DNA from: Chara braunii
Taxonomy: Eukaryota > Streptophyta > Charophyceae > Charales > Characeae
Length of the DNA: 27,006 nt
Direction: 5' to 3'
Assembly (NCBI GenBank): GCA_003427395.1
Contig: BFEA01000113.1
Coordinates: forward strand, 556,817-583,822
A model generated the notes under the pieces. That model was not told the DNA's origin, ran no database searches, and was given only the letters and a program-made list of their open reading frames with translations. Below, in pieces: positions 18,087-27,006 of the stretch; the stretch's first letter is position 1; every line of letters starts with the position of its first letter. The position numbers were made by a program, and so were the translations under genes.

Positions 18087-18825
18087 CCCAGCCTAACCAC
18101 CTACGATCGCACCCCCTCCAACCACCGCCCACCATCAAACTTCTTCCGAACTCAACCTCACCAATCTAAATACCTCACCATCCCGCAGGTCTCACTCCCA
18201 CAACACAAACCCAACTCACCTACGTCATCCGCACCACACTAATTCCTAACACCACCAACCACCAGCATGAACACTCCAAGCTCCCGACCTCAACGCGCCG
18301 TCTGCCTTCCAGAACTCTCACATAACTTGGATCTTAAACCCTAGAACCGTTTCGACAAATAGAGAGCAGCCGATGGGCAGGGTAAGCAATACCCAAAATT
18401 TTAATTGGAGAGGAAACAGCACAAATCAGATCAAACGCAACCCAGTTCTTTCAGCTACACCAGAATGACAGACAACCAAGGAGGAGAGTCTTGTTAAACA
18501 GTAAGGCATCAGAACCCGAAGGAGTCAAGATCTGCAATCCCCCATTCACACCAGCAAGGTCATGGAGCTCACTTATGATAAGTCAAATAGGGATCGGGGT
18601 CCAACATAGGTCTCCAACATAGGTCTCCACCAAACGCCCCTTCCAACAGTTCTGACGTCAGGGGACATAGCTGACAGGTAGAAAAACAACAACACAACCG
18701 AGATTTTAGGGTTAAAAATCTAGACTGAAACGGGATAAGAAAGGCTTCAGAGTTTTTAGAAACCTCCAAAACAGCACATGCACCCCAGACCGCTCTTGTA
18801 CAACACATCAACTCGACAGCTCCAC
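18087..18825. other. Non-coding stretch after the plus-strand LINE
   Basis: Up to about 18300 the plus strand is very rich in C and A and may be LINE 3' UTR. A 15-bp tandem repeat (tccaacataggtctc) lies at about 18599-18628. No gene is recognised. Confidence 0.4.
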
Positions 18826-19089
18826 AGCCGAGAGGAACAGAACAGGGGCCAGACAGTTCGGAAACAGCCAGGCAATATAAGTAGCACAGGCTAACTTAGG
18901 CAGGGGTGAGGGGTGGTACATCCTCAGGGAAGTAATCAATGTCGTCCACTCGGACCTCCCAGCCATAATGGGGAGCAGCGTGTGTGAGTCATATATGTAT
19001 CCCAATTTGACTTGCCGGGGGAATAGGAACCGGACTGTTGCTCCCCAGAATGGCAGCAGCCAGAACCAGGAGGTTCTGTTTTATCTTTG

Positions 19090-19127
<38 letters not shown>
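18826..19127 (+). mobile_element. SINE-like repeat, copy C
   Basis: Shares gagaggaacag near its 5' end with copy A, then ggctaacttaggcaggggtg, ttgccgggggaataggaacc, ctccccagaatgg and aggttctgtttt, followed by an A-run at 19090-19127. It has a slightly longer pre-tail (atctttg). No target-site duplication could be seen. Confidence 0.8.
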
Positions 19128-19128
<1 letters not shown>

Positions 19129-19221
19129 AGAGATGATTTTCGGTGTGGCGCACGGGCAGGTTCTGCACGCACCATATGGACGTGCGGCTTGTGCGGTTGC
19201 AAGTACGACGCAAACACATAC

Positions 19222-19268
19222 ATACCCATCCCCTTTTTTTTTTTTTTTTTTTTTGATATACCCATCCC
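19222..19268 (-). mobile_element. Poly(A)-only insertion with 11-bp target-site duplication
   Basis: atacccatccc occurs at 19222-19232 and 19258-19268. Between the copies lie only one C, 21 T and gat, i.e. a poly(A) tail with almost no body on the minus strand. This is what an extremely 5'-truncated LINE or SINE insertion leaves behind. Confidence 0.6.
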
Positions 19269-19352
19269 TACCTTAGTAGGGAGAGGCAAAATGTCGGTGC
19301 ATGATAAGCTTTTCTTTCCTTTTCTTTTTTGCCGTTTCTTGAACTTCTTTCA

Positions 19353-19408
19353 GGGCCCATGCTAATCTTGTCTGCATCGTCCCAACTTCAACAGATGTCC
19401 CAAAGGAC
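19353..19408 (-). pseudogene. U6 snRNA-derived sequence, unit 1
   Basis: The minus strand starts gtcctttgggacatctgttg, keeping the 5' stem-loop of U6. It continues to gatgcagacaagattagcat and gggccct. About 39 of 47 positions after the stem-loop match the plant U6 consensus as I remember it. The 3' third of U6 is not recognisable. Confidence 0.75.
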
Positions 19409-19477
19409 TGCAAGACAATTTTGCTTTTCTTTTTCAAATGATGAAAACCAGGGTGGCCATTTTTCTTCAAAAAGAGT

Positions 19478-19533
19478 GCGGCCGTGCTAATCTTGTCTGT
19501 GTTGCTCCAACTTCAACAAATGTCCCAAGGGAC
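19478..19533 (-). pseudogene. U6 snRNA-derived sequence, unit 2
   Basis: The second unit lies exactly 125 bp from the first. The minus strand reads gtcccttgggacatttgttg, then caacacagacaagattagca. It is more diverged at the ACAGAG box. Non-functional. Confidence 0.72.
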
Positions 19534-19611
19534 TGCACAACAATTTTGTTACCTTTTTTTTAACGCTGGAAACCAGGGCGGCCTTTTTTTCGTAAAAAGA
19601 ATGCATGAGAA

Positions 19612-20321
19612 GCTTGAAAACGGGGCAACAGGACATTTGCCGGGACATATTGCTTGTTTGTTGGCTGTTACAAACCTGAGAATGCACGAACAACAAATGT
19701 GAAAGTAGCTGGAAATCTGAATGGCTGATCCACAGCAATGGACAGCAAATCTTCACCTGCGATTTAAAACAAAAACGAAATACGCGATGAATTTATGAAC
19801 ACAAGGAGAGAGACATCACATACAACCAAATATCAGAAACCAAAAGCAGGACCTGCTTCACCCCTTATTTCCTGATACATGCTCAATCGAGCAATGCACG
19901 AGGAGCCAAGAATCTGCAAAGTGATGAAATGGACTCGACTGGACAATGCAGTGTCAGCAAAGCGTCAACAACAGTGTACATCCAGATACATACAAAGATG
20001 GCACGAAGTAGCGCAACAGAAGACTCAAAGATAGGACCTGACCTGTCAGATACTGACGCGACATCCCATCATACAAGTCTATCCTAATCGTAAGTTGAGT
20101 TGCACACACACATGGGGAAGATACCACGGATGAGAGATGGGGGGAGAGGCGAGACGAAGATGGAGGTGAGGGAGAAGACAAGACCGCGATAGCGAAGTCC
20201 AAAACAGTCTCCCTGTCGAAAATCCAATCAAAGCCTTCCACCAAAAATGTCGGATCAGATCCCGGACATCATGCCCAAAGTAACCTCTGCCAGTAACCTC
20301 TCTCTCTCTCTCTGGAGGAAG
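19612..20321. other. Unassigned stretch
   Basis: No domain recognised on either strand. A minus-strand frame at 19954-20244 contains IDLYDGMSRQYLTG between an acceptor-like ttag and a donor-like cag/gtcagg, so a host exon is conceivable, but I have no family match. Confidence 0.15.
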
Positions 20322-20425
20322 AAAAAGAAGAAGAAGAAGAATAAGAAGAAGAAGAAGAAGAAGAAGATGAAGGAGGAAGAAGAGGGGGGAGGGCGAAAAC
20401 AGATAGAAGAAGAAGAAGAAGATGT
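20300..20425. repeat. CT microsatellite and purine-rich (GAA)n tract
   Basis: A short (CT)n, then about 100 bases of GAA/AAG repeats, on the 3' side of the minus-strand Ty3 element. On the Ty3 sense strand the tract is pyrimidine, so it is not a polypurine tract for that element. Confidence 0.9.
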
Positions 20426-20559
20426 CGTCCTCCTCACTGTCTCACCTGCAGGTAAGTACTGACATCGCCGGCGTACGCTGTGCTGCAGGTCACTGGAGCC
20501 AGATCCAGCTATGGCGCCCCAGTCGGCCACAGTGGCGTCCTTCGGGTGCCTCCCCAGCG

Positions 20560-21646
20560 GGCGCCACAGTGGGCCAGGGCCCCATCCATTTCGGAAGGAG
20601 CTAGCGAGAGATATCTTGCTCAAGGCTGAACTCCGCGGTCGAGACCCATACGAGGTCGTCGGTGCGGAATGGACAAGGAAGACGCTGGTGTCTGGCCTGT
20701 TGGTGCATACGTTGCTGCGTCTTCGACATCTGGCCGCGCGCCTTGACAAGCGGCTCTTGCATCCGATGAATGAAGAGAAGATAGTCATTGCTCTCCGTCG
20801 CTCGTGGGATAATCGTGTCCAGCGGAGAAGTGACCGGCGAGCCATGCTAGAACTCAAAGGGTGACATCCCGATAGTCGGATGAAGAGACGAGTTGTATGC
20901 CAACTCGACATCCAACAGCTGCTCAACCCGATCCTTTTGGTCGGGACGGATGAGAGTGCGAAGTAGGACCTGTGCGGTCTGATGCGCCATCTCTGTTAAA
21001 CTTGGCTTGAAAGATGAGCCCCTTCATTTGATGAGCGCCAACCAAAAATCGGATATGAACCGAGTGTCGAGGTCGCAAACGATTTCCTTGGGGTAACCCT
21101 TGGTTCGAATCCAACCGGCGTAAAGGACCTCGGCCAATTCCGGTGCCTTGGCATGATAGCGGCAAGGCAAAAACATGGCAAACTTGGTGAGTCAGTCAAC
21201 CACCGTGAGAATCCCATCCACACCAGTCTTGTGCTTGGGGAACAGCCTGATAATGTCCATGGCAATCGCTTCCCTTCGGCACAAGGAAACCGGTAATGGT
21301 CGCAACTCGCCATACGGATTTGCAACGTCGGCAAACCTCGCACGACTCGCAATAGTGTGTGACGTCGCCGAGAAGACCGGGCCACCAAAAGCGCTCGTGG
21401 AGTCGGCCAATCGTACGATTGACTTCAAAATGTTCGGTGGCAGGAGCGTCGTGGAACTTGCCAAGAAGCCGCGTGCGCAAGTGTGAATCTCACGGCACAC
21501 AAAGAAGATCCTTCCCCCACGAGTGGACGAGCAAACATCCCTCTTAGATCCCATAGTGCGATGGCGCCGGATTGGGAGAGGAACAATTCGCATACTTGTC
21601 GCGAAACTCGGAGTAGGCATGGTAGCCGCGGATGAAGCTGTCCCAC
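20560..21646 (-). pseudogene. Ty3-type integrase
   Basis: The HHCC zinc domain is legible as FHDAPATEHFEVNRTIGRLH, then FWWPGLLGDV and CESCEVCRRCK. The catalytic core follows in other frames: the first aspartate region (EAIAMDIIRLFPKHKTGVDG), the second (EIVCDLDTRFISDFW), and then, apparently without the HPQTDGQTE block, YNSSLHPTIGMSPFEF. A C-terminal segment with DDLVWVSTAEFSLEQDISR ends near 20560. Integrase would insert the DNA copy; this one is broken by stops and by loss of the glutamate region. Confidence 0.8.
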
Positions 21647-21679
21647 AAGTCGTCGTCAATCTTAAAAGTACAGTAGACT

Positions 21680-22114
21680 GCGGTACAATGGTCCGGACGC
21701 CGCGAAAGAGCATCCGCACAACGGTTTGACTTGCCCGGAATGTGGTCGGGGTCTTCAACAAGACCCAAGACATGGTCAACGGGCAATGGTGTTATTGACC
21801 ATGTCTTGGGTCTTGTTGAAGACCAACGGATTGTTATCCGTTACCCATCAAAACTGCCGCCGACCGAGAAAATGCCGCCAACGCTTGAGCGCGCGTATGA
21901 AGGCCAATAATTCCTCCTTTCGTGCGTCGTCAATCGAGTGCACGACGGGCACTTTCTTGCTAAAGTACTCGATCGGGTGCCAGTCCACGCCATCATGTTG
22001 CTCGACGACAACACCTATGCCATAGCCGGACGCATCGGTAGTGACTCGTGTCGGCAAAAGCAAATCGCAGATGTGCAACACCTCCGCGGATAGCAATGCA
22101 ACTTTGACGGCCAA
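21680..22114 (-). pseudogene. Ty3-type RNase H, interrupted by an inverted duplication
   Basis: VTTDASGYGIGVVVEQHDG carries the first catalytic aspartate. HPIEYFSKKVP and EELLAFIRALKRWRHFLG follow, then a stop (TGA) just before WVTDNNPLVF. The reading continues through NKTQDMVNNTIAR and then collides with an inverted copy of itself (21750-21824). IPGKSNRCADALSR marks the C-terminal end. The enzyme would degrade RNA in RNA-DNA hybrids. Confidence 0.8.
21750..21824. repeat. Perfect 30-bp inverted repeat (fold-back) inside RNase H
   Basis: Arm 21750-21779 and arm 21795-21824 are exact reverse complements around a 15-nt loop. The right arm is the original coding text (VFNKTQDMVN on the minus strand). 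The left arm replaces the block normally found between the TIAR and PDHIPGKS motifs. That is the signature of a template switch onto the opposite strand during replication or reverse transcription. Confidence 0.92.
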
Positions 22115-22162
22115 AAAGGAAGCCCGCGCATTGTCATCAAAGTCGAATGGCTGGTCCTCGCA

Positions 22163-23029
22163 TTAAAGCTTGGATAAATGGGCCGCGATCTTCGAGTACC
22201 CCTTGATGAAGCATTGATAGTAGCCGGCTAAGCCAAGGAAGGAACGAACATTTGTGACGTTCTTCGGCTTCGGCCACTCTTGGATGGCTTGGATCTTGTC
22301 CGACAATGGACTTACGCCCTCCAGTATGACAAAATGGCCCAAGTACTCCAACTCTTGACGCACAAATTCGCACTTGTCGCGGTTGGCTTTGTACTTGGCA
22401 TGACGGAGCATCTCCAACACATATCGAAGGTGCTCGAGATGTTCCTCCAAGGTCCGGCTATAGACGAGAATGCCTTCCAAGTGGACCAGCACAAACTGGT
22501 CCAACATTGCGCGAAACTCGTTGGTCATCGCCACTTGAAAAGTCGGTGAGGCATTGGTGAGGCCAAAGGGCATAACAACCCACTCAAAATGCTCGTAACG
22601 TGTCTTGAATGCGGATTTGTAGCGATCTTGTGGGCGTCTCGAGATCTGATGATAGCCCGACTCCAAGTCCAACTTCGAAAAAAAATTGTGCCGCCCAAAT
22701 GCTCGAGAAGGTCGTCAATGCGCGGAAGAGGTTCCACATTCTTGACGGTTTGTGCGTTGGGCTTGCGGTAGTCGATGCACAAGCGGAGATCCTTGTTCTT
22801 CTTTTGTACGAAGAGAACTGGCGTACTGTATGGTAAGCTAGCCCTTGTCCAACAGATCATCAAGTTGTGGGCGGAGAACCGCAAGCTCTTCCTCGCTCAT
22901 GCGATAGATGTTTCCTTTCAGTGGCACGACACCGGCCTCAAGAATGATCTCATGGGAAATCAATTGATCCGACACCACACCGGTAGGAGACTCGAAGACG
23001 TCGGTGAACTCATCGAATAACCGCGCCAC
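22163..23029 (-). pseudogene. Ty3-type reverse transcriptase, catalytic box lost
   Basis: N-terminal part 23029-22838 (FDEFTDVFESPTGV, EEELAVLRPQLDDLLDKG), then YSTPVLFVQKKNKDLRLCID in another frame, a shift at an A-run near 22680, then 22672-22163 with motif A (MDLESGYHQI), motif B (FGLTNASPTFQ) and the thumb/connection (RSFLGLAGYYQCFIKGYSKI). The expected YxDD reads HLEG (about 22472-22483), so both catalytic aspartates of motif C are gone. Confidence 0.85.
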
Positions 23030-23065
23030 TCAGTCCGTAGGTGAAGATTGGGTCACCGCGACGGT

Positions 23066-23623
23066 TCATAGAAAACGTAGGCTTATCTCGTCAGTCCGCT
23101 CGTAAGCGCACGTGCCCCGAAAAAACTTGGCCGTTACAACTTGGCACAAGATCGAAGGGTGCGAAAGAGGAATGGTACATATCACCTCCGCGTCGAAGGC
23201 GTCGCAAACAGTAAATGTCCGCCGATAGAAGTTAACCATGTAATCCACAATTGTAAGCCAAGACATCCCCAAAACGATGTCGAAGTCTGTGTCCAAGACG
23301 TCAAACATCACCGGTTCGCATGCATGAGGTGCAAAATAAACCGGCACGGCTTCGATGTAGCAATCGAGGAGTTGTTGAGTCCGAGCGTCTGCCAACTTGA
23401 TCGCCGCCGGGTTTGGCTTCCTTCAAACTTGTACGCCAAGGCCGGCCCTTTGGATAAAGGATTGGCTGATGAAATTGTGAGTCGCGCCGCTATCTAGCAA
23501 AGCGTTGCAGGACGCTTGCCCAACTTGGATGCGGACATAAAGGAGAGGTGCGTTGTTATCATCGTACCGCTGCGTGCGAAAGTCGCAAGCCACCTTCCTA
23601 ACATACGCAAGGATCTCCCCCAC
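23066..23623 (-). pseudogene. Retropepsin-type aspartic protease of the Ty3 element
   Basis: The first piece (23623-23423) carries the catalytic ALLDSGATHNFIS (Asp44 of this piece). After a frame change near 23400 the second piece (23395-23066) has FDIVLGMSWL, the flap-side hydrophobic motif typical of Ty3 proteases. It would cleave the polyprotein. The active-site residue is kept but the chain is broken. Confidence 0.82.
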
Positions 23624-23629
23624 CGCAAC

Positions 23630-24300
23630 TTAGTCATCCGTCGGCGAAGATGGTGGTGCATAAAAGGCTAAGTATGTGTGGAGATGGGTGCATAATGTTG
23701 CGCATTGAGGTTCCGGTAAGCAGCCTGTGGAAGGGAGAGAAAGCCATACAAAATCCTCGGACGTCAACAGGTCCAAAACCTCTATGTTGAACTCATGCGT
23801 CAAATCCCTTGAAGAACCACTTGAAGACAATAAATTGTCGCTGCTTCCGGACGGAGAAGAAACCGCACACACATCTTGTCCTTGAGCTTGAGAACCTAGC
23901 AAAGGAACGAGCCGGGCAGCATAGTCCTCAAAAGAATATAAGAGAGGACTGTCGACTTCCACATGTGCCTCGGAATGAAGCGAGGTCGTTCGCGAAGCAA
24001 CCGGCTCAGAAGGCATTGAGAGTGCAGCCGCATCACTCTCGTCGATGCTCACTTTCCCAAGGGAATTTGCCTTTGACTTGCGTGGGCACTTTGCGATGTC
24101 GTGCACTGCGCTGTTGCACTACAAACAGCATCGTTACTTAGTACGGATGCGGTAAACGCCTTCCGAGATACCGTAATGTGTCCACGGCTCTCGAGTTGCT
24201 GGGCCGGTCCCAGGGGATGAAGTGGTGTGTCTTCGGTTTGTCGCACCCTCGCCCTTTGGCGGGGCGGCCACCATCTCGGCCGGCTGCCAATCTGTCTCAC
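23630..24300 (-). pseudogene. Zinc knuckle and low-complexity spacer of the Ty3 element
   Basis: A CCHC knuckle is legible on the minus strand near 24085-24130 (C-x2-C-x4-H-x4-C; NSAVHDIAKCPRKSK), with a TAG stop between its first two cysteines. After it the frame is open to 23630 and rich in Ser, Asp, Glu and Leu with no domain. Its frame differs from Gag, so a frameshift lies near 24297. Confidence 0.7.
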
Positions 24301-25526
24301 TTATCAAAAGAGGCAGCCTCGTTTGAAGGGTCGGTCGGTGTAGTTGCCGCGACCATGGCCACTTTTGGTCGATGTTGATCTCTGCCCTGGCTCGCAGCAG
24401 ACGAACGACCCAAATTCTTGGCTTCGGTGTTCGTCACGATGATCTGCGAGGCTTTATCAAACAGCTGCTCACTTGCGGTGAGCGTCTCCGCAACTTGCGT
24501 CAAGGCGTTCTGCAACGCCGGACAACTCCTCATGATGAAGAAGTGTTTGATGCCTATGAAGGTCATCCGCAAGTTGGGCGTGGACGCCAAACGTTGGTAC
24601 TCGGTTATCCAGTCCGCACTCGACAGCATGTTCTTATAGAACTTGTGAAGTTTCTCCGCTGCCCGAAGCTCGGGCGGCTCCACTTGGAACCGCTTGTGCC
24701 ATGCTGCTTTGAGATCAGGCCAACTGATCTGCATATGCAGCTCGAAGACTGGGACGGTGTGCGTGGACAAGATATTGTCCAGCCATGCTTGGCACGTGCC
24801 CCCCAATCGGGAGTATAAGTACGCGTGGCGGTTAGCGTCGCTGACTTTGTGGATGTCCAACTTCAATTCGAACTGCCGCCACCATGGGATCAGGTCCGTC
24901 TTCGCTGCATCGTAGAAGATCGGTTTGCCGTCAAACTTCGGGATGCTCTCGCGAGTAGTCGCAGTAGGACTGGCCGAGGCGGCGCAAATCTGCTGGTCAA
25001 TCCGCTGATTTGTCGCTAGAGTGCCGTCCTTGAGCGATCCGACGTCAAGTTCCAAGACGTTGACGCGATCCGCCAAGTTGGAGGGTCCGATGATTGTGGC
25101 AGCTGCAGGCTGCTGTTCCAGCCGAGGTACTCGGTCAAGCAGGTCGGCAATGAGCTAAGCCTGCTTCCTGACCAAGGTGTCCACGCAAAGGATGTCCTCC
25201 TGCGGTGTTGTGCAGGTGACGACGAAGTCGACCACATGTTCAATTGCGGTTGCAAGGCCGGGCACAACAGCGGGGGCGTCCTCCTCTTCGACAGCCACTG
25301 CCCATTCGCTAGCAACCACCTCGAGGTCCCCCTCGGATTCGAAGAGTTTGTCTCGGTGTAGTCGACGACGATCGTTTGCGGCCTTCCTTGCTGCGTCGAC
25401 GTCCTCCTGTCATTGCTACTCAGCGAGTGCGGTTGTGGCCGCCTCTGCCTGTTGCTTGAACTCGTCCACCATGGTCAGCATGCGGGCCTCATAGGCCTCA
25501 AGTGTCTCTCCAGTATGTTGCTCCAT
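24297..25526 (-). pseudogene. Ty3-type Gag (coiled coil plus retrotransposon gag domain)
   Basis: The frame starts at the ATG ending at 25526 (MEQHTGETLEAYEARM) and stays in register to a stop at 24297, 410 codons, apart from three internal stops (two near 25412-25420, one near 25156). The first 150 residues are Glu/Ala/Arg-rich and probably coiled coil. ADRVNVLELDVGSLKDG follows, then the gag domain (IPWWRQFELKLDIHKVSDAN, LYSRLGGTCQAWLDN, DLKAAWHKRFQVEPPE). Gag would assemble the particle that packages element RNA. Confidence 0.85.
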
Positions 25527-27006
25527 GCCGCTTGTTTATGAGCGGGTGAGCACCATGTACTGACATGACCTGCTGATGTGGCGACTTACCAATGCCGCAG
25601 GCGAGGACAGGCGGGAGGAAGAGAAGTAGAGGTGTGACAACAAGGATGGGGTGGGTGGGAACACTGATCACCCAGATAAGGAGCCACTAATCAAATTGAA
25701 AAGTTCGAACTTGGGTTGGGAGGCCTCGCAACCCAGCGGCCAAAGCGTCACCGCCCTCCATTACGCTCAGTGCTTTTCTGCGGCACGTGTGGTTGCAACA
25801 CCGGGTGTTGCACTGCGGAACCACGCTCCATGGATTAACCCTAGCATGGTGAGATGGTGATGGCTGGTTGGTTATCTGGGCATGGTGACTAGAGGCACGT
25901 AATTGACAAAAGGCCTCGTTGCATGATTCTCTGTTGTTGACCTGCCAGTCGAAGTTTGTTGCTCATCTTGCAGTTGACACGGCCCAACACAATCCTTGGG
26001 TGGATTGTGGAACGCGCGGCGCTCTGGGGGTGTGTCATGCTGGCAACTCCTTTCCTGATCTTATCCAATTCATCCATCCTCTCAAGGTCATCGGAACCTC
26101 CCAAACGCGATATGCGGTGAAGACTCGAGGACCTGTCTCCCCCCTTGGAGCTTGTGTTCCGGGCCGCGCTCCTCTCTCTCCAACTAAAGAGTTGAGGTTT
26201 ACTCGAATTCATGCGGAAACGCAAACAGGGTATAGAGCGTTGACTTTAATTTTCGTCTTCGACAATTCCTCCATGAAATTTCTTCCTAACCGAACGGTCA
26301 GGAGGTAATCACTTAGTAACCTTTCACCTCATTTCTAGATCTCCTTTGTCTTGTTGTATATATGGGGTGGTAAGGCGGGTTGTTAAGCGATGGATGAGGA
26401 TTCATCGTGAAAGAGAAATTTTGTTGATGCCCTGGACTAAATTTATGGAGATTAATGAACTAAGGTCAGGGCAAATGAATCTCGTAATCGAATGGTCTTC
26501 AGGAGTCAAAATTAACCCGCGAGTGTGAACTTTTGTCTCACCCTTGCCCACTCAAGTAGGGTAAGCTCACACGGTTGGTTGGAATATTGGCGAGTTTGGA
26601 TTTATTCGAGACTTTGTGCCTTGTTGACAAACTAGGTGTAACACCTTGGTCGAGTTTACCCTGTTGCCTTGCTTTTCCTTCGTCCTACTTGGCAGTTGGT
26701 CAACCGAATGGTGAGGGTGCTAAATGGCGAAAGGTGAAATTGTCGCAGTTCATTTGATTGTACATAGGACTCGTACATTAAAAGTGATAGAAGATGTTAC
26801 AGAACAGGAGTCCTTCCATCCAGATTGATTCCGAAGGATCCGAACCTGGTCGAACAATTGGAAGACTATATCCTATTAGGATGGATTCAGCAACAAATTT
26901 TTTTAGAGACAAGAGTGGTTCTCTCCCAGCTAAATTAAAAAAAACGGGCCGCATGAGAACAAATGGATAGGCATGCCGATGCTGGCCCAAAGCCAAAGAG
27001 AGGGTT
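25527..27006. other. Unassigned stretch, no recognisable gene
   Basis: Lies 5' of the Ty3 Gag start. Reading frames are short and show no domain on either strand. It might contain the Ty3 leader or a diverged LTR, but no matching second copy exists in the window. Apart from the possible Pol III boxes I see nothing specific. Confidence 0.5.
25702..25744 (-). promoter_or_regulatory. Possible tRNA-like A box and B box
   Basis: The minus strand has ttggccgctgggtt (25744-25731) and, about 19 nt on, agttcgaactt (25712-25702), loosely like Pol III A and B boxes of a tRNA-derived SINE. The fit is partial and no tail or second copy was found. Confidence 0.25.

Larger units (their letters stand above)
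19352..19601. repeat. Two tandem 125-bp units containing U6-derived sequence
   Basis: Each unit is a U6 5' part plus about 70 bp that includes gaaaaccagggtggcc or gaaaccagggcggcc and tcaaaaagagtgc or gtaaaaagaatgc. The non-U6 part is repeated too, so a U6 pseudogene with its flank was duplicated as a block. Confidence 0.75.
20464..25526 (-). mobile_element. Ty3-type LTR retrotransposon interior, decayed
   Basis: On the minus strand the order is Gag, zinc knuckle, protease, RT, RNase H, integrase, as in the Ty3 group (integrase last). Multiple stops and frameshifts interrupt every domain, and the RT catalytic box is destroyed. I found no paired LTRs, primer-binding site or polypurine tract in the flanks, so either the LTRs are lost or they lie outside the window. 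From memory, the Gag closely resembles a family that is very common in Chara braunii predicted proteins. Confidence 0.85.

Noticed and set aside
19087-19365. ORF starting in the A-run after SINE-like copy C
   Set aside because: Poly-lysine from the tail followed by T-run phenylalanines. Not a gene.
20247-20462. Lys/Glu-rich ORF across the GAA tract
   Set aside because: The composition is dictated by the purine microsatellite. No conserved flanks.
24372-24818. 148-codon plus-strand ORF opposite Gag
   Set aside because: Antisense shadow of the Ty3 Gag, whose domain order and motifs are clear on the minus strand.
26636-26700. tgtaacacc at 26636 as a possible LTR start
   Set aside because: The motif is short and no second copy or matching terminus is present in the window.
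26760-27006. Suspected organelle-derived DNA at the right end
   Set aside because: I could not match it to any plastid or mitochondrial gene I know, and translations show no recognisable domain.

Overview
The window reads as repeat-dominated nuclear DNA of a plant-lineage eukaryote. I see no intact host gene. The gag and ORF1 sequences resemble, from memory, predicted-protein families that are abundant in the charophyte alga Chara braunii. Short CCCTAAA telomere-type repeats, L1-like LINEs with APE endonuclease and zf-RVT domains, and Ty3 elements also fit the green lineage. The species call is an inference and needs a database search.

Layout. (1) 1-5329, plus strand: a Penelope-like retroelement with the permuted domain order (GIY-YIG endonuclease before the reverse transcriptase, as in Chlamys/Naiad elements). 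It lies between two direct pseudo-LTRs (1-840, cut by the window start, and 4490-5329), which align at a constant offset of 4489 bp with about 23 substitutions and no indels. Each pseudo-LTR carries a TATA box followed about 40 nt later by a hammerhead ribozyme motif. The interior holds a gag-like ORF1 (CCHC knuckle, charged helix, SAP-like segment), a GIY-YIG ORF with all expected catalytic residues, and a frameshifted RT. The element ends in a CT microsatellite. (2) 5330-10080: a mosaic of tandem duplications, an inverted repeat, fragments of a Ty3 integrase and of LINEs, two copies of a SINE-like repeat, a polyadenylated U6 snRNA retropseudogene and a long TC microsatellite. (3) About 10083-14800, minus strand: a decayed L1-like LINE (APE, RT without motif A, zf-RVT) with an A-rich tail. 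(4) About 14811-18086, plus strand: a second subfamily of the same LINE, 5'-truncated and head to head with the first. (5) 18826-19611: a third SINE-like copy, an insertion that is essentially only a poly(A) tail with an 11-bp target duplication, and two tandem 125-bp units containing U6-derived sequence. (6) About 20464-25526, minus strand: a decayed Ty3-type polyprotein (Gag, zinc knuckle, protease, RT, RNase H, integrase) with stops, frameshifts, a destroyed RT catalytic box and a perfect 30-bp fold-back in RNase H. I could not find its LTRs. (7) 25527-27006: no recognisable gene.

The most notable system is the Penelope-like element. In the only description of N-terminal-endonuclease Penelope elements that I know (Craig et al. 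2021), they are said to lack canonical hammerhead ribozymes. Here a motif with a complete catalytic core, a 5-bp stem I in exact register, a 7-bp stem II and a GUA cleavage triplet occurs, unchanged in the core, in both pseudo-LTRs. It would cut tandem transcripts to a 4489-nt unit. ORF1 and the RT have been frameshifted, so this copy is dead although relatively young.
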